A DNA stretch of 64,000 nt from an uncultured Mycoplasmatota bacterium (GCA_948434005.1 CAOJEH010000004.1:62001-126000), one strand, 5' to 3'; positions 37,241-46,676 are shown, counted from the stretch's first letter. Program-made: numbers and translations. The notes: generated by a model not told the origin, from the sequence alone.

Positions 37241-37798
37241 TTACATTCCATACAAGCTTTTATTTTTTATATACTCTCTTACTTTAGAATCTAGATATTT
37301 TTTATCTTCATTATTCTTTAAAGTATTTCTTACTAAAGTAGATGATATATTACTCATTGGTATATTTGCTTCTACTACATTTTTAAATCTACTATTTATT
37401 TGATAACAATTTCTTTTAATCACTAATAATTGATAATTATTTAGTATATATTGATAATTCTTCCACGTAGTAATCTGATCTAGGTTATCACTTCCACATA
37501 TAAAGTATATAGAGTCATTTGGAAAAAGTTCTCTAAAATAATCTAGAGTCTCATAAGTATACATAAGAGAGCTTTGCATCTCAACATCAGATACCAAAAG
37601 ATTAGGATTATCACTAGTCATAATCTTTAACATCTCATATCTATATTGTGAATCAATCAATCCTTCCTTTTGATAGCAATTACCAGTTGGCACATAAATT
37701 ACTTGATCAAGATAACCTTTATTAATTAAATTAATAGCTATATCTTTATGCATTTGATGAGGAGGATTAAAGCTTCCTCCAAATATACCAATTTTCAT
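37241..37798 (-). CDS. nadD: Nicotinate-mononucleotide adenylyltransferase
   Basis: A 185-residue enzyme joining ATP and nicotinate mononucleotide to give deamido-NAD. It has GIFGGSFNPPHQMHKD (GSFNPPH-xx-H) at the N-terminus, YVPTGN, FICGSDNLDQITTW and the C-terminal SSTLVRN (ISSTxIR motif). Start ATG 37798 follows AGGGTG. It lies 9 bases downstream of nadE. Confidence 0.94.
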   Translation of the reverse strand: MKIGIFGGSFNPPHQMHKDIAINLINKGYLDQVIYVPTGNCYQKEGLIDSQYRYEMLKIMTSDNPNLLVSDVEMQSSLMYTYETLDYFRELFPNDSIYFICGSDNLDQITTWKNYQYILNNYQLLVIKRNCYQINSRFKNVVEANIPMSNISSTLVRNTLKNNEDKKYLDSKVREYIKNKSLYGM

Positions 37799-37807
37799 AT
37801 TATCACC

Positions 37808-38566
37808 CTACCTTCTATAAGTTGGAATATTAAATTTGTGTAAATTAGCCTCATGCATTCTTTTTATTTTTTTTGCAACATCTTTATCTAGGTTTTCATC
37901 ATCTTCCATATACTGTACTACTTCACTGTACTTAAATCCTAGTTTATCTTCATCAGTCTGATTAGATAACCCATCTGCAGGATCTTTATATAATACCTTT
38001 TCTCTAATATTTAAGTACTCACCCATCAAAATGACTTCTTCAACAGTATAATCACTAATTGGTGCGATATCATGGACAGAATCTCCTCCTTTAGTAAAAT
38101 AACCTACAAATAATTCACATTTATTAGATGTTCCTGCGACTAAATAAGTTTTTCCTCTTAATGCACTATATAAAGCTGCTAGATAGTATACTGTTGCCAT
38201 CCTAAGTCTTGGTTTTAAATTAATATCACTATTTTTTACCTCCTCTTCACTAAAATTACCTAGTTTCGTAACTTCATCTTTAAAGGTATCAAAAACAGTA
38301 GTAAGATCAACATCTAAAAGTTGAAATCCTAAATCTTCACTAATTAATTTAGCATCACTTTTATCTTCTTCTTTAGAATGACATGGCAGTGTTACTCCAA
38401 TAACATTTTCAGGACCTAACGCACGAGTCATTAAAGCTGCAACTACGGCTGAGTCCTTTCCTCCACTAATTCCTAAAACAGCTCCCCCTAAATTATTTTC
38501 TTTATAATAATCTCTAATAAAATTTATAATATTATTTACTTCTTTTTCAGCATTAAAATTTTTCAT
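37808..38566 (-). CDS. nadE: NH3-dependent NAD synthetase
   Basis: A 252-residue synthetase converting deamido-NAD to NAD with ammonia and ATP. The P-loop is LGISGGKDSAVVAAL. LAGTSNKCELFVGYFTKGGD, DIAPISDYTVEEV and KDPADGLSNQTDEDKLG are family hallmarks. There is no glutaminase domain, so free ammonia is used. Its start overlaps the Nudix gene by 14 bases (translational coupling). Confidence 0.96.
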   Translation of the reverse strand: MKNFNAEKEVNNIINFIRDYYKENNLGGAVLGISGGKDSAVVAALMTRALGPENVIGVTLPCHSKEEDKSDAKLISEDLGFQLLDVDLTTVFDTFKDEVTKLGNFSEEEVKNSDINLKPRLRMATVYYLAALYSALRGKTYLVAGTSNKCELFVGYFTKGGDSVHDIAPISDYTVEEVILMGEYLNIREKVLYKDPADGLSNQTDEDKLGFKYSEVVQYMEDDENLDKDVAKKIKRMHEANLHKFNIPTYRR

Positions 38567-39200
38567 TTTTACCTCTCCTCTTTATATATTTTTTTGATTT
38601 TTCTAATGTATATTTTGATTGCAAATCACTAATATAACCTTGATCCATCAGTTCAAACGCCTCATCTATAGTGCATTCAAAATATCTAATAATCTCATCT
38701 TTATCTAAATTTTGACTTTTTTTCTTGCAACAATCAAAGGCTAAGAAACTAAAATTATAAGCACTACTGCAACCTTGATCTTGATAAAAACTATCAAGAA
38801 ACTTTATTTTTCTAGGAACATAGCCAGTTTCTTCTATCAGTTCACGTCTCGCAGCGTCAATTGGTTCTTCACCTATCTCAATATATCCAGCGGGAAGTTC
38901 TACACATACGCTTTCTTTGGTATTATTTCGTGGTTGTATAACAAGAACAATTTGATTATCAATAGTTAGAGGGACAATAATAGATGCATTTCCATCATTC
39001 CCTCCTTTAATAACTTTCTCTCTAGAAATTGTTCTTCCATTAGCTAACTGATATTTATACTTTTCTACTTGAATAAATCCTTTTCTTTGCACCGGTTGAT
39101 TATTTTTATCATAGATAAATTCTTCTGGTATCAAACGTCTTTTGATTGTCTTTAATTCAGAAATATACGTGTTTAATTCCTCTAATTTTTCTTTTCGCAT
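38553..39200 (-). CDS. Nudix hydrolase, ADP-ribose pyrophosphatase-like
   Basis: A 215-residue Nudix enzyme with a complete box, GYIEIGEEPIDAARRELIEE followed by TGY, preceded by VCVELPAGY. This is the NudF/ADP-ribose diphosphatase subgroup: it cleaves ADP-ribose to AMP and ribose-5-phosphate, recycling the product of NAD breakdown. It overlaps pncB by 19 bases and nadE by 14, deep inside the NAD operon, which strengthens the assignment. It may also set the level of ADP-ribose sensed by NrtR (inference). Confidence 0.88.
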   Translation of the reverse strand: MRKEKLEELNTYISELKTIKRRLIPEEFIYDKNNQPVQRKGFIQVEKYKYQLANGRTISREKVIKGGNDGNASIIVPLTIDNQIVLVIQPRNNTKESVCVELPAGYIEIGEEPIDAARRELIEETGYVPRKIKFLDSFYQDQGCSSAYNFSFLAFDCCKKKSQNLDKDEIIRYFECTIDEAFELMDQGYISDLQSKYTLEKSKKYIKRRGKNEKF

Positions 39201-40675
39201 GGACTTTTCACCTTTTGATAACCAATGTTTTCCATAGCTGTTTGTGATGCATTATTCATAGCTTCATATAACATATACTCTTTTAAATTTCTCATTTTTT
39301 CTGATAGATCAACATAATAAGTATGTGGATTATCAATATCAGTAATTCTATCTGTTAGGGTTTGATATTCTTCTTCACAATATGCTTGTTTTTCTCTTAA
39401 TGTAGGAACTTTATAAACAAGCTCTCCATTTTTAAAGATTGGTACTTGTAACTCTCTTACTTTATAATCAGTAATCTCCGTTTTCTTCCAAGGATCTCTA
39501 TCAGATACTAGTGTATATTTTTCTTCTGGAATAATTTCATCAGCCCTTGCAATAACATCTCCCAAAACTTTTCCATTATCAAAGTCATAGAATCGATAAA
39601 CTTTTTTAACACCTGGATTAGTAGTTTTTACGGTATCTCCACTAACCTTTATTTTAGGAATTATTTCTCCATCTTTTTCAACAGCAACTAATTTATAAAC
39701 TCCACCAACTCGCTCTTTACTTGCAGCAATATTATCTCCAGCTCCAATAGAATCAATAACTGCTCCTTTATTTAACATATTTGTAATTGAATATTCATCA
39801 AGACCATTAGATAAGCAAATTGTTGCATCAGGATATCCTGCATCTACTAGCATTTGTTTAGCAGCTTTTGATAAATAAACTAAATCTCCTGAATCAATTC
39901 TAATTCCTTTTAATTTATATCCATTTGGTTCAAGATACTCTTTGCTTACACGAATTGCATTAGGAATACCACTTTTCAATGTATCAAAAGTATCTACTAA
40001 AAATACACAGTTATCTGGGTGGCTTTTTGCATATGACAAAAATGCTTCATACTCACATTCTGATTCTTGTATTAACGAGTGTGCCATAGTTCCAAGAACT
40101 GGGATACCATACTTTTTACCTGCATATACATTACTCGTTCCAGCGCATCCTCCAATATAGGCATGCTTACTTGCTTCAATTGCGGAATCAATTCCGCGAG
40201 CACGTCTAGCTCCAAACTCCATTACAGGAATTTTCTTAGCAGCACTAGTTACTCTTTTAGCTTTAGTTGTTACTAAACTTCCGTGATTAAAATTAGCAAG
40301 TAGAGCAGTTTCTATAATTTGAGCTTCTACCATATTAGCACGTACAGTAAGTACCGCTTCATTTGGAAATGCTGCAGTTCCATCTGGCATAGCATAAACA
40401 TCTCCTGTAAATTTTAAATCCTTCAAATATTCAAGAAACTCTTCACTAAAACTTCCTGTTGTTCTAAGAAAATCAATATCATCTTCTTCAAATTTAAAAT
40501 TTTTTAAATATTCTATTGTCTCTTCTAATCCTCCTGTCATTAAATATCCTCCATTAAATGGATTCTTTCTGAAAAAGATATCAAAATATGCTTTTTCATC
40601 CTTCTTTCCTTGATCGAAATATGTTTGAGCCATAGTTAACTCATAAAAATCTGTCATCATTGTTTTATTATTCAT
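39182..40675 (-). CDS. pncB: Nicotinate phosphoribosyltransferase
   Basis: A 497-residue enzyme converting nicotinate, PRPP and ATP to nicotinate mononucleotide. It contains MMTDFYELTMAQTYFD, FRKNPFNGGYLMTGG, EFGARRARGIDSAIEAS, GTMAHSLIQ with the phosphorylated His, GIRIDSGDLVYLSK and GAGDNI. ATG 40675 follows AAGGAGAG. A start at 40702 would read through this SD. It is the first gene of the long NAD operon, preceded by degenerate NrtR-like boxes. Confidence 0.95.
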   Translation of the reverse strand: MNNKTMMTDFYELTMAQTYFDQGKKDEKAYFDIFFRKNPFNGGYLMTGGLEETIEYLKNFKFEEDDIDFLRTTGSFSEEFLEYLKDLKFTGDVYAMPDGTAAFPNEAVLTVRANMVEAQIIETALLANFNHGSLVTTKAKRVTSAAKKIPVMEFGARRARGIDSAIEASKHAYIGGCAGTSNVYAGKKYGIPVLGTMAHSLIQESECEYEAFLSYAKSHPDNCVFLVDTFDTLKSGIPNAIRVSKEYLEPNGYKLKGIRIDSGDLVYLSKAAKQMLVDAGYPDATICLSNGLDEYSITNMLNKGAVIDSIGAGDNIAASKERVGGVYKLVAVEKDGEIIPKIKVSGDTVKTTNPGVKKVYRFYDFDNGKVLGDVIARADEIIPEEKYTLVSDRDPWKKTEITDYKVRELQVPIFKNGELVYKVPTLREKQAYCEEEYQTLTDRITDIDNPHTYYVDLSEKMRNLKEYMLYEAMNNASQTAMENIGYQKVKSPCEKKN

Positions 40676-40704
40676 AATTATCTCTCCTTTTCTTTTAAAC
40701 AATT

Positions 40705-40770
40705 TATTAATAACATTTTTTAAAAATTATAGAATATCCCTGTATTCTTATTATCATTTTGTTAATATCA
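40705..40770 (-). promoter_or_regulatory. pncB upstream region: -10 with two NrtR-box-like elements
   Basis: On the plus strand a half box TATTAATAACA (40705-40715) lies between the SD and a minus-strand TATAAT -10 at about 40727-40732. A degenerate 25-base full box (40746-40770; arms TCTTATTATCA and GTTAATATCA) lies just upstream. They match the two pncA boxes over most arm positions, but the -35 is poor. Confidence 0.45.
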
Positions 40771-40797
40771 TATATCTAAAAAAATATGACTACCATT

Positions 40798-41391
40798 TTA
40801 TTTAATTTTCTTTACTAGTTGTATACCTTGTTGTTTCATTAATAATTTTGCTGCATCTACATAGTTTTGTCTTTCTTCTTCTGCAAAAGTTGCGATAGCA
40901 TCTTCATGTACTATAATTTCTACATCTCGATTCCACTGATTAAGGTAATTAGCTAGACCCATTGTCCCATTTGCTACACAAATATCTGTACAACATCCCA
41001 CTACATCGACCTTTCTTATATTTGAAGAATCCTGAATTAAATTTCTAAAATCAGGCGTTTCCATAAAACTTGTAGAGTTCTTTTCAATACTAACTGTATC
41101 TTTCTGATTTTCAAATTGTTTTAACTCATCAATTACTAGTTCTTCTCCAGTTCCTCTAATACAGTGTAGTGCCCCTCCAAATCTTTTATGTTCTACTGAA
41201 CTTTCTTCATGGGTATCTTTAATAAAAACAATTAAATTACCCTGTTCCTTCGCTTCTTTAATTAACTCGATCTGTCTAGGAACAATCTCACCTATTTTTG
41301 GATCTGCTAAATCTCCTTTCTTTACAAAGCCATTAACCATATCAACTATAATTAACATTCCTTCATACATTTCTAAATTTTTAATTTTCAT
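40798..41391 (-). CDS. pncA: Nicotinamidase
   Basis: A 197-residue isochorismatase-fold amidase turning nicotinamide into nicotinate. The catalytic triad is visible: Asp in IIVDMVNGFVKKG, Lys in IVFIKDTHEESS, and Cys in VGCCTDICVANG (second Cys of the pair). HCIRGTGEEL and the FMETPDFRN loop fit the family. It sits two bases after an uncharacterised gene and shares its NrtR-boxed promoter, feeding PncB. Confidence 0.93.
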   Translation of the reverse strand: MKIKNLEMYEGMLIIVDMVNGFVKKGDLADPKIGEIVPRQIELIKEAKEQGNLIVFIKDTHEESSVEHKRFGGALHCIRGTGEELVIDELKQFENQKDTVSIEKNSTSFMETPDFRNLIQDSSNIRKVDVVGCCTDICVANGTMGLANYLNQWNRDVEIIVHEDAIATFAEEERQNYVDAAKLLMKQQGIQLVKKIK

Positions 41392-41392
41392 T

Positions 41393-41791
41393 TTATATTC
41401 CTCCTTTAATTTTTTGTTTTTCTAATTTTTTCATACTTACAGTTATTCCACTAAAGTATGCATAACTACTTCCTTGATCCCAAATATAAGCACCTGATGA
41501 AATTCCAGCATCATAACTTATATCTGAAACTTCATAGCCTTCATTTCTAAGAACTATCCTAAATACTTCACTAACCTCATCGTTAGAAAGTTTTCTTTCA
41601 GACTTAATCTTTTCGTTACCAATATTGATACTATTAGTTAAGTTAATATGAACATTAGCACATTCAATATTAGAAAATCTTTGTGATCCTATACTTGTAG
41701 TAATATCTATTTTTGCATCACTCCCTTCTACTTCCTTATAATAGGATTCCAATACTTTTATAGTATTTTCTTTATTAAACTTAGCCTTCAT
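41393..41791 (-). CDS. Uncharacterised protein leading the nicotinamidase operon
   Basis: A 132-residue soluble protein that I do not recognise. The N-terminal half is charged, with IDITTSIGSQRFSNIECANV. The C-terminal half has SYDAGISSGAYIWDQGSSYA and then YFSGITVSMKKLEKQ, mostly beta by appearance, with one Cys. SD AAGGAGG and ATG 41791 are excellent. It is the first gene after the promoter carrying two 25-bp palindromes, and pncA begins one base after its stop. Co-control implies a role linked to nicotinamide salvage or NAD homeostasis, but no activity can be named. Confidence 0.75.
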   Translation of the reverse strand: MKAKFNKENTIKVLESYYKEVEGSDAKIDITTSIGSQRFSNIECANVHINLTNSINIGNEKIKSERKLSNDEVSEVFRIVLRNEGYEVSDISYDAGISSGAYIWDQGSSYAYFSGITVSMKKLEKQKIKGGI

Positions 41792-41805
41792 ATAAACCTC
41801 CTTAA

Positions 41806-41830
41806 TGTTATTATCAAAATATTAATAACA
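41806..41830. promoter_or_regulatory. Candidate NrtR operator 1
   Basis: A 25-base imperfect palindrome with outer arms TGTTATTA (41806-41813) and TAATAACA (41823-41830), directly upstream of the SD of the pncA operon. Confidence 0.65.
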
Positions 41831-41861
41831 TAAACTAAAATTTTACAAGTTTTTTCTCACT

Positions 41862-41886
41862 TGTTAATAACAGTATATTAATAACA
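41862..41886. promoter_or_regulatory. Candidate NrtR operator 2
   Basis: A second 25-base element with arms TGTTAATAACA and TATTAATAACA. Its right half is identical to operator 1 over TATTAATAACA. It covers the -10 of the pncA promoter, the expected position for a repressor. Confidence 0.68.
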
Positions 41887-41900
41887 TACAAAAATGTCAA
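41872..41900 (-). promoter_or_regulatory. Promoter of the pncA operon
   Basis: -35 TTGACA (minus strand, 41895-41900) and -10 TATACT (41872-41877), 17-base spacer: a consensus-grade promoter overlapped by candidate NrtR operator 2. Confidence 0.8.
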
Positions 41901-41920
41901 CACTTTTTTTAAATTTTTTT

Positions 41921-41947
41921 CAAAAAAAAATAGCATATAGCTATTTT
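41921..41947 (-). terminator. Terminator of the exporter operon
   Basis: Minus-strand AAAATAGC / GCTATTTT stem with a 5-base loop, followed by TTTTTTTTTG, 40 bases after the stop at 41987. Confidence 0.8.
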
Positions 41948-41986
41948 ATCTTTATATATCAACGTTTTATATAATTAATTTTTTTA

Positions 41987-43693
41987 TTATTTTTGTAATG
42001 TTTTATAATAATCATTATCCTTTATTAGTGTTTTATGATTACCTCTACCAACTAAACGACCTTTATCAATAACTAATATATCATCAGCTATTTTCATTAA
42101 ACTAGGCTTATGTGTAATCATTAAAATAGTATGATCTTTCTTTAAATCTTTTAATATTTCCATAACTTTTTTAGATGTATTAATATCAAGAGATGATGTA
42201 ACTTCATCAAATAATAATACTTCTGACTTTGAAAGTAATGTTCTAGCAAGTGCGATTAATTGTTTTTCTCCGTTAGATATATTAGATGCATCACTAACTA
42301 ATTTAGTATTATATCCATCTGGTAGACTCATTATATAATCATGAACACCCGCCCTTTTGCAAGCCTCTTCTTGATTCTTTTTATTAGAATCAACTAAATT
42401 CAAGTTTTCCCTTATACTCATATCAAATATAAATGGTTTTTGAGTAACAATTGAAACATTAGAAGAATAAACCTCTTTTGTATAATCATATATACTTATA
42501 TCATCTAATAAAATGCTACCTTTACTGCATTTATAGAGTCTAAGTAATAATCTAAATATTGTAGACTTACCACTTCCACTCTTTCCTACTATAGCAGTAA
42601 ATGAATTAGGTTTTATTTTAAAACTAACATTCTTTAAGATCTCTTCCCTATCATAGGTAAATGATACATTTGTAAAATCTATTTTACCATCTATAAAATC
42701 TTCATCTACATTACCAAAATTCATAATATTTTTATTTTTATAATTTAATAATCTATAAATTCTATCTACACTTATAGATTCTTCTGACATCCCATTTAAT
42801 TTTGCAAATGTATAATCAATTCTCTCTTCAATAGCTTCAAAATAACCTATAACTAATACTAGTGTTCCAACTTTATATTGACCTTTTAATATTAAATATA
42901 TTGCTATAAAATAGACTAATACCTTACCAAAAGTTAGAATCATAGGTGAAAGAACTATAGATTTATCATAGTATTTTCTCATAGGAAAGAAATTTTTTCT
43001 CCAATTCTTCTTACTCTCTTCTAAATACTTCGATAAGTCCTCCTTCATATTAAATGATTTAACTTCAATATTACCATCCAATACTTCACCCATAAGTTCA
43101 GAAATATCATCATTATATTTTCTTTCTTTTTCTAAATAATAGTCTCTTAACTTTAGATTTTTACTAATAGATATAAAATAAATTATAAGAAGGATAAAAG
43201 TAATAATCCCCATATAAATACTAACTGAAGAAAGAATTATTAAAGAAATAGTAATAGCAGTAATATAACAAATAATATCAAATAATTTATCAGGTATTTG
43301 CATAGCTTCTCCTACGTCTTTAAAAGCTGTATTTACTATAAATGAAGACTTAATGTTTTTAGAAAAATCCTCATCATAAGAAGTTACTTTATCAAGAATT
43401 AATTTTTGTAGTTTATTATGAGTATAAACGGCATGATTACCATAGGCTACATAGTTAGAATGATGAAATACTACATAAAGCAAGCTACAACCTAAGAATA
43501 CTAATACATACATATAAGCACTATTAAAATCCTTTGTAGTTACAGCATCTATTATCTTAGATGCTACAAGAGGAATAGTAAGCATCATCATACTTCTTAA
43601 AAATCCAGATAATGCTAAAAGAAATAAATGCTTTTTACTATTAGCACCCAAAGAAAAGTATTTTTTAGCTATTTTAATATATCTCTTAATCAT
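41987..43693 (-). CDS. ABC exporter half-transporter A (degenerate signature motif)
   Basis: A 568-residue permease-ATPase fusion with six helices in about 1-300. Walker A is VGKSGSGKST and Walker B VLLFDEVTSSLD with the catalytic Glu, but the signature reads NISNGEKQ instead of LSGGQ. ATG 43693 has a GGGGTG SD and overlaps the upstream gene by eight bases. It almost certainly pairs with the 43686 product: the degenerate signature here faces that partner's weak Walker B, giving one active and one impaired ATP site as in TmrAB/TM287-288-type exporters. The substrate is unknown. Confidence 0.9.
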   Translation of the reverse strand: MIKRYIKIAKKYFSLGANSKKHLFLLALSGFLRSMMMLTIPLVASKIIDAVTTKDFNSAYMYVLVFLGCSLLYVVFHHSNYVAYGNHAVYTHNKLQKLILDKVTSYDEDFSKNIKSSFIVNTAFKDVGEAMQIPDKLFDIICYITAITISLIILSSVSIYMGIITFILLIIYFISISKNLKLRDYYLEKERKYNDDISELMGEVLDGNIEVKSFNMKEDLSKYLEESKKNWRKNFFPMRKYYDKSIVLSPMILTFGKVLVYFIAIYLILKGQYKVGTLVLVIGYFEAIEERIDYTFAKLNGMSEESISVDRIYRLLNYKNKNIMNFGNVDEDFIDGKIDFTNVSFTYDREEILKNVSFKIKPNSFTAIVGKSGSGKSTIFRLLLRLYKCSKGSILLDDISIYDYTKEVYSSNVSIVTQKPFIFDMSIRENLNLVDSNKKNQEEACKRAGVHDYIMSLPDGYNTKLVSDASNISNGEKQLIALARTLLSKSEVLLFDEVTSSLDINTSKKVMEILKDLKKDHTILMITHKPSLMKIADDILVIDKGRLVGRGNHKTLIKDNDYYKTLQK

Positions 43694-45428
43694 TATCAAA
43701 CACCCCTATCCTACTTGGAGATTTTCTAGATTGTAACATCTGATATATTTCATTACTATTTATAAGTTTATTATGACTACCTATATCTACTATCTTTCCT
43801 TTATCCATAACTGCTATTACATCTGCTTCTCTCATCAACTCAGGTTTTTTAGTAATCATTATAATAGTATGATCACGTTTTAAATCTTTAATAAGTTTAG
43901 GAACAAGTTTTGCTGTATCAGGGTCTAGTGACGTTGTAATATCATCTAAAAGTAATACTTCACAATCTGTAAGTATCGTTCTAGCAATAGAAATCATCTG
44001 TTTTTGTCCACCCGAGATATTACTTCCATTTTCTCTCAAAATAGTATTATATCCATTTGGAAGCGAATCTATAAAATCATGTATTCCTGCTCTTTTACAA
44101 GCTTCTATTTGATTTTTAATATTAGTATCTACAAAGTTCAGATTTTTTCTAATACTCATATTAAATATAAAAGGTCTTTGAGTTACAACTCCAACATTTT
44201 TTGTATACCCTTCTTTAGAAAAGTCAAAAATATTAATATTATCTAATGTAATTTTTCCTCTACTAGGTCTATTAAGTCTTAATATTAAATTAAATAATGA
44301 AGTTTTACCACTTCCTGCTTCACCTACTATTGCAACTACTTGATTATGATTAACCTTTAAATTGATATTTGAAAGTATTTTGTTATTATTAATTTCAAGT
44401 GATACATTCTTAAATTCAATTGCACCATAAATATCATTAGTTTCAATATCACCAAATACATAATCACTAGAATTATAATTTAGGATATTATTTACCCTGC
44501 TAACAGAAGTATTAATTTCTCTTAAATCTGCAGTTGCAGAGGTTACATCATCTATATAAACACCTAGTTTTTCATGATAAGTTATAACTAATATTAAAAT
44601 ATTTAATTCAAAATAACCCTTAGATACTAAGTAAATAAGTACAGCATATAAAATCACTCTAAATATATACATAAGCAATTTAAAATCATTATCTCTAACA
44701 GTAGCATAATGTCTTTTAGTAGTATACTCTTTAGTAAACTTTTTTTGAATTAAATTTAATTTATCTTTAAGTTTATCTAACATATTAAATGTTTTAATTT
44801 CTTGAAGTCCTAGTGCTATTTGAGTTAATAAATTACTATACTTATCATCTTGTATAACTACTCTATTATGATAAAAATTAACCTTTCTATCTGAAGTATT
44901 TTTAATACCTATATATAAAATTACATATAAAACAAATATTAAAGATACATATATATTGCAAAAAGCTATAATTACTAATACAACAATTAGTTGCACTAAA
45001 CCTGTAATAATTTCTATAATAGAATCATTAGCATCTCCAATATTTATAATATCAGAATCTATAGAATTCATTATTCTACCTTTACTAATAACTCTAGTAA
45101 AATTATTATCTACAGTAATTAATTTATTTAAAACCTTAGTAGCTAATTTATCATAACAAAGATTAACATTATAAGCATATATCCTATAATTAATATATAA
45201 AGATAAATAATGAAGTAAATAAACTAATGTAAATATCCCTAATGATATATAAGTCATTTTATCATTACCAAGTGTTAAATATCTAATTATCTCTGATGCT
45301 ATTAAAGGTAATAATATTTCAAATCCTTTATAAAAAATTGCAGATAAAAGATTTATTACAATATACTTAGTTTTCATTTCAGCTAATTTTAAATATTCTT
45401 TAATAAAATAAATATATTCTCTTATCAT
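43686..45428 (-). CDS. ABC exporter half-transporter B (Walker B Glu to Asp)
   Basis: A 580-residue permease-ATPase fusion. Walker A is VGEAGSGKTS, the signature NISGGQKQ is intact, and Walker B reads VLLLDDITTSLD, where the catalytic Glu is Asp. The H-loop position reads MITKKP rather than ITHKP, so His is also lost. This marks the non-catalytic site half of a heterodimer with the 41987 product. It overlaps that gene by eight bases and follows the MFS-like gene after nine, so the three form one operon. Confidence 0.9.
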   Translation of the reverse strand: MIREYIYFIKEYLKLAEMKTKYIVINLLSAIFYKGFEILLPLIASEIIRYLTLGNDKMTYISLGIFTLVYLLHYLSLYINYRIYAYNVNLCYDKLATKVLNKLITVDNNFTRVISKGRIMNSIDSDIINIGDANDSIIEIITGLVQLIVVLVIIAFCNIYVSLIFVLYVILYIGIKNTSDRKVNFYHNRVVIQDDKYSNLLTQIALGLQEIKTFNMLDKLKDKLNLIQKKFTKEYTTKRHYATVRDNDFKLLMYIFRVILYAVLIYLVSKGYFELNILILVITYHEKLGVYIDDVTSATADLREINTSVSRVNNILNYNSSDYVFGDIETNDIYGAIEFKNVSLEINNNKILSNINLKVNHNQVVAIVGEAGSGKTSLFNLILRLNRPSRGKITLDNINIFDFSKEGYTKNVGVVTQRPFIFNMSIRKNLNFVDTNIKNQIEACKRAGIHDFIDSLPNGYNTILRENGSNISGGQKQMISIARTILTDCEVLLLDDITTSLDPDTAKLVPKLIKDLKRDHTIIMITKKPELMREADVIAVMDKGKIVDIGSHNKLINSNEIYQMLQSRKSPSRIGVFDND

Positions 45429-45437
45429 ATTACACCT

Positions 45438-46619
45438 CTATTTAATAGCTTCCTTTTTCCTATAATAAATTAATAAATAGGAAAATGCCATTTGAAAAAT
45501 CATAAAAAATGCAGATAATCCTAACATACTAGGAAGACCATAATTATAAGTAATTCCTGCAAAGAATAATCCTATAGCCTCACCAATCATAGAAATTAAA
45601 TATCTAATATCAGCAAAAAATAACTGATACTTTTTATCTATTCTATTAATATATGGAGCCTCAATAATATTCTCATAAGCAGTAGATATTAATATAGACC
45701 AAGTAATTGCAATAAATACTACTAAAAGACTATTAGATAAAAATGCTAATAAATAAAATAAAAATCTAATTCCAAATTTTATACTTACTGTAATATAATC
45801 GTTTTTTGGTGTTAAATATTTTAAAGCAATAATTCCTATAAAATCAGCAACTAATCCAATAAGTAATAAATAAGTAGTCGCACCACCATCTGAAAATTTT
45901 AACCCGTTAGTTAACATTAACATTTTTAAGCCTAATCCTGTGGACATTGCAATATGGCTAGTTAACATATACATTAAAGATAATCCATTAATTTTATCTT
46001 TAAATAAATATTTAAATGAAATACTAGAATTTACTTTACCTACTTTAACTTTAACAGTTACAAATACCCAATATGATATATAAATAAAAATAATTGCGAA
46101 GAAAAGACAAATATTATAATTAATTGTTAAATGAAGTAATTTTTTGCCAATAAATAAACCCCCGAGTAAAATACCAACATCCATAAACAAGTATTCTACA
46201 AGTTTTCTTTTAGAATACATTGTATCACTTACTTCTATTGTTATAATAAATGGATAAATACTAGATATAATAATTTTTTCTAAAACAACATCTAAAATAA
46301 TTAAAATATCTACTAATAATTTTATATCTGTATGATGAAAAAGTTTTAATAAATATAGAAAACACATTACAATAATTTTGAAAAATAACATCTTTCCTAT
46401 AAACTTTTGTATATTATTAAGTTTTAGTTTTATCGCACACATAAAAAGAGCAATTGCACTAAAAAAGGCACCTACACTTAAGACATTACTAATTTGTTCT
46501 ACTAAAAAATTATTATCTTGCAACCATAATTGTCTAAAATTACCCCATAGTCCTATTCCAATACTAAAGAAAGCTAGTGCTATTAATATTTTAGTTTCTA
46601 CTTTATGTTTTTTTCCCAT
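45438..46619 (-). CDS. Major-facilitator-like membrane protein
   Basis: A 393-residue protein with about 11-12 hydrophobic helices and an MFS-like order (LWGNFRQLWLQDNN after helix 1, a central basic loop near SKRKLVEYLF, and VKVGKVNSSISFKYLF in the middle). Motif A is not clear, so the assignment to the superfamily is moderate. It is the first gene of the operon with two ABC half-transporters; ATG 46619 follows TAGGTG. An efflux or uptake role with those exporters is inference. Confidence 0.72.
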   Translation of the reverse strand: MGKKHKVETKILIALAFFSIGIGLWGNFRQLWLQDNNFLVEQISNVLSVGAFFSAIALFMCAIKLKLNNIQKFIGKMLFFKIIVMCFLYLLKLFHHTDIKLLVDILIILDVVLEKIIISSIYPFIITIEVSDTMYSKRKLVEYLFMDVGILLGGLFIGKKLLHLTINYNICLFFAIIFIYISYWVFVTVKVKVGKVNSSISFKYLFKDKINGLSLMYMLTSHIAMSTGLGLKMLMLTNGLKFSDGGATTYLLLIGLVADFIGIIALKYLTPKNDYITVSIKFGIRFLFYLLAFLSNSLLVVFIAITWSILISTAYENIIEAPYINRIDKKYQLFFADIRYLISMIGEAIGLFFAGITYNYGLPSMLGLSAFFMIFQMAFSYLLIYYRKKEAIK

Positions 46620-46676
46620 ACAAAACACCTACACTACTCTATACTAATAATTATAACTTATCAATTATTATTTCAA

